Program-made: the position numbers and the translations under genes
Source: Geosiphon pyriformis
Taxonomy: Eukaryota; Glomeromycota; Glomeromycetes; Archaeosporales; Geosiphonaceae
DNA: 64,000 nucleotides
NCBI GenBank assembly: GCA_016748015.1
Contig: JAAOMT010000602.1
Location: 995,922 to 1,059,921, forward strand
Reading direction: 5' to 3'
The notes under the pieces: model-generated
Database searches by the model: none
The model's input: the letters and a program-made list of their open reading frames with translations, nothing else
What the model was told of the DNA's origin: nothing
Shown here: positions 12,875 to 22,434 of the stretch, in pieces
Layout: the number at the start of each line of letters is the position of its first letter
Numbering within the stretch: position 1 is the first letter of the stretch

Positions 12875-13759
12875 TGTTACAGGTGATTATTTGGAATCTC
12901 AAAGCAAATAACAAATCTGTAACTTGGTGCTTAATTGATATAATGTTGTTGGTAATATCTGAAGATGTTTATGGATCTGAAGGTTTTGTTATCTGAAGGT
13001 TTTGGTTGAGTTCTTTGTATAATGAACAGAGATTTAATAATTGTTTTAGTAGTCTTCTGGAATTGCAATTCTGTCAAATTTTTTTTTCAGCATGATGGCC
13101 AGTAATCTTCCTGGTAAGCTATCTTAAAATCTATGAGTGTTCTACCTTTGTTTCATGGGTTTTTTACCAATCCTTATGACATCTGTAATTTTAGTACTTA
13201 ATCTTTTACTTAATTAGTAAATAACAACAAAAAAAAGAAATAAAAATAAAAGAAATAAGAAATAAGAAATAAGAAATAAGCCAAGGCAATTCAAGTTAGT
13301 ATTCTATCAATAGCTGTAATCAAGAGCTATTGTTCCAGTGTAGTTAAATATTGGATTTTATCAACATGAAGTGTTGATAAATAGAAAAGTGATTATATTT
13401 TCAAACAAATGACAATAACATAGATTTGAAGAATTGGAGAGATCTTTTATTTATATAATTCTATTTTAGTTGATAGCAACTATCTTTGAAATGAGAGTTA
13501 ATAAAAAAGAAAGAGGATTGTTCTAAATTAATAAAACTTTATTGAATTCTCCAGGAATTGCTTTTTCTGTTTTTAATACTTTCACTATATATATATAATT
13601 TATGTTATATGAGATTCCTTGAATTCCTCAATTCTCTAGCCAAAAATCCTGGAATCCTGCAATTTCTCATATGAAAATCCTGGAATTCCACATTTACTAC
13701 ATCTCCTTCTGATTGGCTAATTTATATGTTAATATACTTCCTATATTCTATGAGTAACA
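12875..13759 (-). repeat. 3' LTR of non-autonomous family B element
   Basis: Runs from TGTTACAGGTG to TATGAGTAACA on the plus strand, 885 bp. On its inner side, the minus strand carries the purine-rich AAAGGAGAGAATAA (13760-13773), the polypurine tract that primes plus-strand DNA, which identifies this as the 3' LTR. Confidence 0.9.
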
Positions 13760-13773
13760 TTATTCTCTCCTTT

Positions 13774-14310
13774 AATATTGAGCTTCTGCAAAATCTTCTA
13801 AATCTCTTTTTTGTATCAATGTTGTTGCTGTAATTTCTATTGCTATTTGTAAATCTAATTTTATACATGACTGGAGTTTTTAACTATAATAGTCTGTTCA
13901 AAATATCTACATTCAAATCTTGCATCTGTATTATGTACATATTCAGACATAATGCTCTCATTATTATCACTGAATTTAGTTAATTCTTGCTCCATTGTAA
14001 GATCTAGAAGCATGATATATTGTTCAGTGTTTGAAGTGGAGTTTGAATTGTTGTTGGCAGAGTTTAAATTGTTGTTGTTATTTAGTGAAGTTTGAATTGT
14101 TGTTGTCATTAGCAGAGTTTGAATTATTGTTGTCATCAGCAGAGTTTGAATTATTGTTGTCATTAGTGGAGTTTGAATCATTGCTGTCATTAGTAGAATT
14201 TGAATTATTGCTGTTATTAGCAGAGTTTGAATTGGAATTAAGTTCCAATTTTGATTCCCATTTGTTTTTGCTGATTGGCTCTTTTTTGAATATATGATAC
14301 ATAGGAGTAG
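13774..14310 (-). pseudogene. Truncated dUTPase start with Asn/Ser-rich linker (family B derivative)
   Basis: On the minus strand it reads EPISK, then a long Asn/Ser-rich tract, then EQYIMLLDLTMEQELTKFSDNNESIMSEYVHNTDARF, equivalent to the linker and dUTPase motif I at 59690-59967 of the full element. Motif I is damaged (TDARF for TDAGF). After about 35 further residues, equivalent to the SHICIDLKIALEI region, the sequence jumps directly to the 3' end of the element. The same jump is present at 48650-48720. It cannot form a dUTPase because motifs II-V are missing. Confidence 0.75.
14039..14235 (-). repeat. 27-bp coding minisatellite, about 8 units
   Basis: Tandem units of GAGTTTGAATTGTTGTTGTC plus ATTAGCA on the plus strand. 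Unit starts at 14088, 14115, 14142, 14169, 14196 and 14223 are exactly 27 bp apart. On the minus strand each unit is nine codons (roughly NSNSANDNN). The full element at 59720-59840 has only an irregular Asn/Asp/Ser tract at this position, so the array expanded in this derivative. A shorter form is at 48920-49015. Confidence 0.85.
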
Positions 14311-14448
14311 ATTGTGATTACATCCTAATATTTTGACTCAGGGCTGTTAGGTGAGTTTTGATAATTTATTGGTACTGTGGAAATTAGGTTTTATTGGGCT
14401 ATCAGAGGTAAGTTTTTTTGTATGATAGTGGTGTTTGGAATTTATTAG

Positions 14449-15432
14449 TGTTATCAGACAAAATTAGAAATATTGTTTAGCATGAAATTACCCTTATAAA
14501 TTTTATTATTAATTAGCATATATTATTGTTTCAAATTATCACTTATTATATTAGCAAAATGTCCAAAATTATCATTTAATTAATAACCCAATTTGTACAT
14601 AACACAAATGTAACCTAAGTGTGATAATCAATCATGCAATATCCCGAAATATGTAACATTCAAAAGTTTGCCAAAATTTGTAGAAATTTGCCAAAATAAT
14701 TGATAGTTCACCGAAATATTTAATAGTTCACAGAAATAACTTGTAGTTTACCAAAATATATCTTTAGTTCAGTGAAATTGTAGAAAAGAGCAAAGTTCAA
14801 GTTCATGGAATAGTGTTACAACAAGTTGTATAAAAGAAGAGCTTCTCTCTTCAAGAAAATATATCTTACTTTAGATTTATTACTTAAAACCATTTCTACA
14901 CACACAAAAAGAAATAAATATCAAATAATTCAAAAAACCAAATTCTTTAATTATTGCACTTGGAAAATCTCCAAAACCCAACTAACGTTTTGAAATTGAT
15001 TAGCTACCAATTTCAGTAAAACTGTTAGTGACTTCAGGCCTGGATAGAAAATGTTTCCCTTAACAGAATTCTATTTCTTTTATATTTCTTTTATTTTTTT
15101 TCTTTTATTTTTTTATTATAATCATTAGGATAGCCTACAGACAAGATTCCTGTAGAAGAGTTGACTTTTACAGCAAAGTGACTACACATTTTTAGTGAGC
15201 TTCCAGATGAGCAATTCCTGGAAAAGAGTTGACATTTACTACAATGTAACTACACAAAGCAACTGGCATGAAATTGGCCATTCCACTTATAAGCCCAGCA
15301 GTTCAAATTATAGGAGATAATTTGAAGATAAAATTCAGTTATCGGAGGTTTAAACACTTTCCATAGTCATGAATTAACAGCATTACAACAAACATACAAG
15401 AGTTAAGAAGAGACCAAAAATCTCCGGTAACA
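14449..15432 (+). mobile_element. Solo LTR, Ty3/gypsy family A
   Basis: 984 bp, from TGTTATCAGACAAAATTAG to ATCTCCGGTAACA, the reverse complement of the LTR at 49566-50548. It separates two parts of the family B gag repeat region (14311-14448 and 15433 onward). No convincing direct duplication is visible at its ends because the target is itself repetitive. Confidence 0.85.
14829..14836 (+). promoter_or_regulatory. TATA box of family A LTR
   Basis: TATAAAAG in the sense orientation of the LTR, shortly before GAAGAGCTTCTCTC. The same box is at 50161-50168 (reverse) in the LTR of the family A element. It is the likely Pol II promoter core. Confidence 0.55.
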
Positions 15433-15439
15433 TCGGACT

Positions 15440-16560
15440 TTAAATGTTTGGGTTTTTTAATAATTTCTGGAGTTTGAATTGCTAGAAATTTAACAAGTTT
15501 TATCGACAATAAGTTTCTTTATATGATAGCAGGATTAGAATTATCAGGTTTTAAATGTTTGAGTTTTTGAATGATCAGGTCTTGAATAATCGGAGTTTTA
15601 ACAAATTTTAACAAGTTTATCAAATGTAAATTTTGAATGTTCGGGGTTTTAATAATTGGGTTTTGAATAAATAGAGTTTTAATTTAACAAGTTTTAACAA
15701 ATTTATCAATGGTAATTTTCGAATGTTTGGGGTTTTAATGATTAGATCTTGAATAATCAGAGTTTTAATTTAATGAGTTTTTAATGAATTTATCAAAGAT
15801 AATTTTCGAATGTTTGAGGTTTTAATGATCAGGTCTTGAATAATCAGAGTTTTAATTTAATGAGTTTTTAATGAATTTATCAATAGTAAGTTTTGAATAT
15901 TTAGGGTTTTAACAATTGGGTTTTGAATAATTGGAGTTTTAATTTAATGAGTTTTAACAAATTTATCAATGGTAATTTTTGAATATTCAAGGTTTTAATA
16001 ATTGGGTCTTGAATAATTGGAGTTTTAATTTAACAAGTTTTTTTAACAAATTTATTAATGGTAAGTTTCGAATGTTTGGAATTTTAACAATCAAGTCTTG
16101 AATAATCAGAGTTTTAATTTAACAAGTTTTTAACAACTTTATCAAAGGTAAGTTTTGAATGTTCAGATTTTTAATGATCGGGTTTTGAATAATTGAAGTT
16201 TTAATTTAATGAGTTTCAATGAGTTTATTAATGGTAATTTTCGAATGTTCAGAGTTTTAATAATTGGGTCTTGAATAATCAGAGTTTTAATTTAACAAGT
16301 TTTTAATGAATTTATCAATGGTAAGTTTTGAATGTTTGGAGTTTTAATGATTGGGTCTTGAATAATTGGAGTTTTAATTTAACAAATTTTTTAATGAATT
16401 TATCAACAGTAATTTTTGAATATTCAGGATTTTAATGATCGGGTCTTGAATAATTGGAGTTTTAATTTAATAAGTTTTTTAATGAATTTATCAACAGTAA
16501 TTTTCAAATGTTCAGGGTTTTAACAATCAGGTCTTGAATAAGCGAAGTTTTAATTTTGAC
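15440..16560 (-). repeat. 87-bp coding minisatellite in gag, about a dozen units
   Basis: Units containing GAATGTTCGG, GGTCTTGAATAATCGGAGTT and TTTAATTTAACAAG recur with starts near 15634, 15721, 15807, 15895, 15981, 16070, 16156, 16243, 16330, 16418 and 16506. Spacing is 86-89 bp around a mode of 87, i.e. 29 codons. On the minus strand each unit contains a phrase like DPIIKTPNIR, which matches ENPEIKTPNIRMPP in the gag of the full element near 56700-56730. The array is therefore an amplified piece of gag. Small indels now break the frame. Confidence 0.85.
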
Positions 16561-16703
16561 AAGTTTTTCAAAGGTAATGATAAAATAAGGATTTTGTGAA
16601 TCCTAAGTGATTTTCTCTTGGTTTCTCTTGGTCTGTCACTTTCTTGTATGGTTGTTGTTGGTACTAGTTCTCTGTTGGATTATATCTCACAAAGAGCACC
16701 AAA
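16561..16703 (-). pseudogene. gag N-terminus and primer binding site of non-autonomous family B element
   Basis: The plus strand near 16580-16605 matches GGATTTGCAAAATCC of the intact gag start (55971 onward). Bases 16684-16701 are the complement of the primer binding site (ATCTCACAAAGAGCACCA), two bases inside the 5' LTR, as at 55876-55893. Only a short gag start remains before the repeat array. Confidence 0.75.
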
Positions 16704-17689
16704 TATTACAGATGATTATTTGGGGTCTTAAAGCAAATAATAAATCCATAACTTGGTGTTTAATTAATATAATGTTGTTGGTAATATCTGAAGATGTTTA
16801 TGGATCTGAAAGTTTTGTCATCTGAAGGTTTTGGTTGAGTTTTTTGTATAATAGACAGAGATTTAATAGTTGTTTCAGTAGTCTCCCAGAATCATAATTC
16901 CATTGAATTTCTTTCTCAGCATGGTGACTGGTAATCTTTTTAGTAAGCTATCCTTAAATCTATGAGTGTTCTACCCTTGTTTTACGGGTTTTTTACCAGT
17001 CCCTATAATATCTGTAACTTTAGTGCTTAATTTTTTACTCAATTAGTAAATAACAACAAAAAAAAAGAAATAAAAATAAAAGAAATAAGAAATAAGAAAT
17101 AAGAAATAAGCCAAGGCAATTTAAGTTAGTATTCTGTCAATAGTCATGATCAAGAGCTATTGTTTCAATGTAGTTAAGTGTTAAATTTTATCAACATGAA
17201 GTGTTGATAAATGAAAAAGTGATTATATTTTCAAACAAATGACAATAACATAGATTTGAAGAATTAGAGAAATCTTTTATTTATATAATTCTATTTCAGT
17301 TAATAGCAACTATCTTTGAAATAAGAGTTAATAAATAGAGAAGAAAAAAAATTGTTCTAAATTAATAAAACTTTATTGAATTCTCCAGGAATTGCTTTTT
17401 CTGTTTTTAATATTCTTGCTATATATATATAATTTATGTTATACAAGATTTTTTGAATTTCTTAATTTTTTAGCCAGAAATCTTGGAATTCCTGGAATTT
17501 TGCAATTTCTTTAAGAGAAATTCTGGAATTCTGGAATTCTGGAATCTTGCAATTCCTCATATGAAAATCCTAAAATTTCTGAAATCTTATAATTCTTCTG
17601 AGAGAAATCCTGGAATTTCACATTTATTATGTCTTCTTTTAATTGGCTAATTTATATGTTAATATATTTTTTATATTCTATGAATAACA
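16704..17689 (-). repeat. 5' LTR of non-autonomous family B element
   Basis: 986 bp, from TATTACAGATGATTATTTGG (consensus TGTTACAGG) to TATGAATAACA. It is about 100 bp longer than its partner LTR because it has more AATTCC/TGGAATCTTGCAATT units near 17450-17610. Its outer flank ATGT duplicates 12871-12874. Confidence 0.9.
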
Positions 17690-17694
17690 ATGTA

Positions 17695-20360
17695 CTCCTA
17701 TTAATAAAGCTAAACTGAGTTCTATATTCAACAATCAATTATAAAACTACAGAAACCAAATATAAAAATTGCTTGTCTGAAATAGTCTTATATAAGACTA
17801 TTAATACAAAAAACTTTACATCCAAATTTGTCTTTTTCATAGAAACTCTTGATTAACAAAAAAATGTCCAAATATCAGTAAACTTTACCAGTTTTTGCAA
17901 TTAAAATAGAAAAGCCACTTATATTTAAAAAAACATTACTAAATCTTGGGTTTATTAGAATTATTACTGTCTTTTTCATGTTTATTGAAATATTTATAAT
18001 GTTAAAAATTCACTAGCAATATCTAAAATGTCTGAGTTACTGTACAACAATTGCCAACTCAAATTATATCATTCACAAAGGCACCAACAGTTAGATAAAA
18101 TGTTAAATCTGTATTAGTTTTAATTCTGCCAATTCTGAAAATAAATCTAAAATCTACATAATACCCAAAAACCAAATTATGCTTTCTTACTTTACACAAA
18201 AGAGAGTTATAAAAAATTCTTCAAAGAAGAGATGAAAAAATCTTACTTAATCCAAATTATTATATATCATGTAATCATTAAACAGACTGAAGTCTGTTAT
18301 TATTTTATTATTATGGTTATTGTAAATATAACTAAAGAACTTAATAAATTTATTATATATCTTAATTCTTTGTAAACTTTTTTTCAAATGTGACCATCCT
18401 ACCAAATCATATGCTTTCCTTATATTTTGAAATACCAACCACACTTTTCTGTCTTTTTCCAAAACATTCTTTATTATAAACTTAACAACAAAGATAAAAG
18501 ATTAAGTCAAAATGCCTTTCAATACCAAGAAATTGTCTTCTCATAGAACACTATATATATTACAAACCCTAGATATCTAATTAGACAAAATTTTTGACAG
18601 AATTTTTATTATAGTCTCAACAAGAGCAATTGATTTAGTATTTGTTAAAACATTTTTTTATTTATAAGGCTTTGGAATTATTAACACCCAAATATTTTTT
18701 TAGACATTAAAAACAGATTTAACTATTAAACACAAATTAAGTAAATGTAAAAAAAAATCCAAAACACATTTGTCATACTATTTTTATATTTTATTAGAAA
18801 TACCAAACAGTTTAGCAGTCTTGCCATTAGGAAGACTATTAACTACCAACAAAAACTTATCAAGATCAATGTGCTCTATGATATCAGAAAATATTCTATC
18901 TTTAACATATTTAAGAGCTGTAAACTGCTTGTATCAACAAACAGGAACAATATCTTTAACTGTATATTTTTTTGTTCAATTTTTCATGATTAAATCAACT
19001 CTATACTTAACCAAATTAGATTTCAAAATCAGATTACTTTTGTTTATTAAATAATCTAATATAATTTTTCTAAAAAGCTTTTTCAACACACTTCTTATTA
19101 TTTGATATTTGTTGCTGATAAAAACTTCTATGCATTTGGTAATAGCAGTTCTAATTTGAAAATCCTCAGCCACTTTAGATTCTGCTAATTTATGAGACCT
19201 ATAAAATTTTTTAGAATAAGTCAATAATTGTTCAATCAAAATTCTGTTGTAACTATCATTGAAAATGTTCTTAAATTTTATAGTCTGAATAAAATCCAAT
19301 TCAATCTATTTGGTAATCAAAGCTTGAACTTTTATCATGTTATCTAGCCTATACACTTTCAAAATATTAGATATTAGCAATTTCAATTTGTAAAACCTAG
19401 AGAATACAGCATATTTGAGTACATTAAAATCTTGGAACCATGTTTTTGAAAGAACAGCTTTGGTAACAAAACTTATTATCTAACTGAAAAATTTTTACAT
19501 TTTATTAACATCTAGATTTTTTTTACAGTCATTAAAGTTATTAACAGCAGTTAGAGCAGCAACTATTAACAAATTTCCAAACTTTTTTCAGATCTTACTA
19601 TTAACACCACTGATTTTGAACTTTTATTTATTCTTAATAGCCTGCTTACATATTGAAATAAGATAAAAATTGAGGAGTTTTTTTAAATTGATGTTTGTTA
19701 ATACAATTATGTAATTGGTATCAAAAAACTCATTTAAACAATAAATTTGTTAATTATAAGAAAAACTCTTAAGATTATCACTAACTAAAATAAAGTCTAT
19801 ACACTTCTTAACCTCTTTGGAATTGGATTATGTAGACAATTTACATACCAAAAAACCACTGAAAGAATTACACAATTTCATATCTATAAACTTCTTGAAA
19901 CTTGTATTGTGACCAGACTCATTTTTGTTAAAGTTTTTTCTGAGAATCATAAAAATACTACTATTCAGTATTTTAATCACCATTGAATTGATTTTACATG
20001 ACTGAGTTAACTTTTTATCTAAAGTAGTTCCAGCATATAAATTTAGAATAGAAACTAAAAAACAACTTTTAAATAGCAAACATATTAACAAAAGCCAACC
20101 AGTCATCTTCAAGACTTTGCACATGTATTTTACAATATTACTGTTAATTATTACAGCAACATTAATCTTTAGATAATTAGAGTCAACACCTAAAGTAAAA
20201 ACTTTAATTCTATTAAACTTGCTCATTATTTAAGAACAAATCTTGTCTCTTAGCTTTGTTTCTGTAACAATAGATATAAAATTTTTTTGATTCTTATGCC
20301 AATAAATAATGTCTTTTTGCTTTGCTAAATTTTTTATATCTTTAATATTGCATATAGCAA
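17695..20360 (-). pseudogene. LINE copy 3 ORF2: endonuclease and reverse transcriptase
   Basis: The endonuclease part is at about 19790-20360. The linker and RT N-terminal part is at about 18900-19780 (CIEVFISNKYQIIRSVLKKLFRK matches the ISSILECFFYKVV region of copy 2). RT follows at about 17700-18850. The fingers show WLVFQNIRKAYDLVGWSHLKKSLQRIK (18350-18460). The catalytic box at about 18060-18080 reads FVNDII, so the first Asp of VDD is Asn and the second is kept (18068-18073). Multiple stops, no function expected. Confidence 0.8.
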
Positions 20361-20423
20361 TTTTCCAAATTGAATCACTCATTAAGTTAAAGAGAAGACC
20401 AAAAAATCCAAGCCAGCATATAA

Positions 20424-22237
20424 CTAATTTAACTTCTCCAGAACCAAACTAACAGAAATCTCAAAAGCTACTATTTTAGATTTCAATCCACTTATTTTGG
20501 TAGTTAAAATCTTGAAACTACTTAAACCCAAATCTGAAATCATGATATTAACAACTAAAAAAGGGGAAATAAGTAACATAAGTGAGTTATCCAAAACCAT
20601 ATTCAAATTCAACTTTAAAATTGAAAGATTAAACACAATAGAAAGAGAGAAATGAAAAAAAAATGCCAGAAACACCAGATTTGTATTGCTCAACTTTCAT
20701 GCAATATTTAAAACTTAATCAGCCAAAAGCTCTAAAAAATGTTTTAAAAAATTCAGGCAAGCATCAATCAATAAAAATTTTGGAAGAGCAGACACATTTT
20801 TTTTACTAAGTAAAGTATTAAAAAAAGAAAAACTAGAGCCAGAATCAAAGTGATTATTTTCAGAAAAAGCAGCAAGTAAAACCACTTGTGCTTAAGATTT
20901 ACCACTAAAGGCAGCAGAATAAGAAATAGTAACACTTTTTTTGACATATAATTTGGCAAACTAAAGACAATTCACATCTAAAACAACTTTTTTAAAACTT
21001 TTTAAAAAAGAAAAAGCAAAAACACCAAATATATTATACTCTAAAGCAAAATGCCCAAAATGCTCATATTTTTTATACTGAACTAGATTTATTTTTGTCC
21101 AAAAAAGTTTAACATTATCAAAAATAGACTCTATGTAAAAAGCTGTTCCAATGTTTTATTTAACTTAAAACCAATAATGACACAACAAATTTTATTGTCT
21201 GTCTCTAATGATTAATTAATGATGCAAGTTTTTTTATTAGCCTCTTCTAAAAGAGTACTCAAATTATAAACTGTTGTTTTTACAAACAAAATAAACAAAA
21301 GTGGCTTAAAACAATTCTTAAACATTTAAGTTTTTCAATTTTTTACAGTTATAACCACACACACCAAATTTTTTCCAATTAAGAATAATTATCTTGATGT
21401 CAACTGCTTAGTCTAACTTAATTCAGCAAATTCTATTACAGTTTTTTGCTACAGCCCAATTAATTGTACTTTAATTAACTTAATTTGGCCAAATTTGAAT
21501 ACTACAGTAATGATCATATTTTTAGACATATTTATAAGAATTTTATTGATAATCACAGTCTGATCTGAATATATTTTCTGTTTTTTGACATTATTGTTTA
21601 TGATAATATCTTTTTTTTTGGCCAATAATGTGGTCTTTTTCATACTATTTTTTAAAGTGAAAATAGATTTGATAATTTTTTTAAATTTTAAAGGAATAAT
21701 AATCTCTTCAAAACCATTAACAGTTAAGAAAATTTTTTTGATTAACTGCATCTTTGCTGTTGCTAATTTGCTCTTTATTGCCAAAAGATTAATATCCAAA
21801 GTAAAAAATTTCTTGACTGTTACATCAATTTGAATTTTTACAATTTTAGAATTAACTCATATTTTGTTAAAAGAGATATTGAAAGAAAGAAAGAAAAACC
21901 CAACTTTTTCATCTATTTTAAAATTAAGAAAACCAAAAAAAAGTCACAATTCAAACCAGTAATCACCCTTTTTGTTTTAGAAATAATAACAGCTGAATTT
22001 AGAAAAGACTCACCATTAATATCAGTTATACTACTGTTTTTGTTATCATCAGACATACTGTCTACATTAGAATACATACTATTATCAGACCCAAACTTGA
22101 TTAAAAAAATATCTTTCTTATTATCAGAATGTTTAATATTCTCAAGAACAACTTTCTTTTTTTGTAAAAAAAAAACCTTTAGCAGGACCATAAAAAGCAT
22201 TTTTGGACATCTTTTTTTTAAATATGCTGCTATCTGA
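20424..22237 (-). pseudogene. LINE copy 3 ORF1 remnant
   Basis: Starts with KKKMSKNAFYGPAKGFFLQKK and is colinear with copy 2 ORF1. An N-terminal Asp/Ser-rich segment (about 21920-22150) is followed by VNGFEEIIIPLKFKKIIKS and the RRM-like segment TVIINKILINMSKNMIITVV...IKLIKVQLIGL (about 21450-21560). A decayed zinc-knuckle region lies near 21050-21090. The C-terminal Leu/Ser-rich tail is at 20424-20690. Several stops. Confidence 0.75.
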
Positions 22238-22253
22238 AGCAGCTCCCAAATTT

Positions 22254-22434
22254 TTTTTTTTTATTTAGTTTAATGAGTGTGGCCCAATTGCTATCTAGAA
22301 AACATGTGATATATACATATTACAAAGTTAAATGTGATTTACATATTTATGATATGTAACCAGCCACTCGGACCAGTCCAGGCTACATTACAAATTAGCC
22401 ACCACTGATACCATACCTCCCATACTCGAAAAAA
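22254..22434 (-). other. LINE copy 2 3' UTR with conserved stem-loop
   Basis: On the minus strand it contains GCCTGGACTGGTCCGAGTGG followed by CTGGTTACAT, equivalent to GGCCTGAGTGGCTAGCCACATG in copy 4 (42065-42086). The GTGGC/GTTAC arms can pair using G-U pairs. It ends in an A-rich tail. The role is probably template recognition by the LINE RT. Confidence 0.6.

Larger units (their letters stand above)
12875..17689 (-). mobile_element. Internally deleted (non-autonomous) Ty3/gypsy family B element with two LTRs and TSD ATGT
   Basis: Complete insertion bounded by LTRs 12875-13759 (3') and 16704-17689 (5'), with ATGT directly repeated at 12871-12874 and 17690-17693. The interior, read on the minus strand, has a PBS, a short gag start, an expanded 87-bp gag minisatellite, an Asn/Ser-rich linker with a 27-bp minisatellite, the first part of dUTPase, and a polypurine tract. 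Protease, RT, RNase H and integrase are absent, so it depended on enzymes from full family B elements. A solo family A LTR sits inside it at 14449-15432. It lies in LINE copy 3. Confidence 0.85.
17690..22253 (-). mobile_element. LINE copy 3, main part (decayed)
   Basis: Minus-strand LINE with ORF2 (about 17695-20360) and ORF1 (20424-22237). It continues leftward at 12874-11672 beyond the family B element. Its 5' UTR is displaced to 29085-29230 by LINE copy 2. It is clearly more AT-drifted than the LINE inserted into it, consistent with greater age. Confidence 0.85.

Noticed and set aside
15440-16560. CRISPR array or satellite/centromere repeat
   Set aside because: Units are contiguous without spacers, lie inside an LTR element and match its gag coding sequence.
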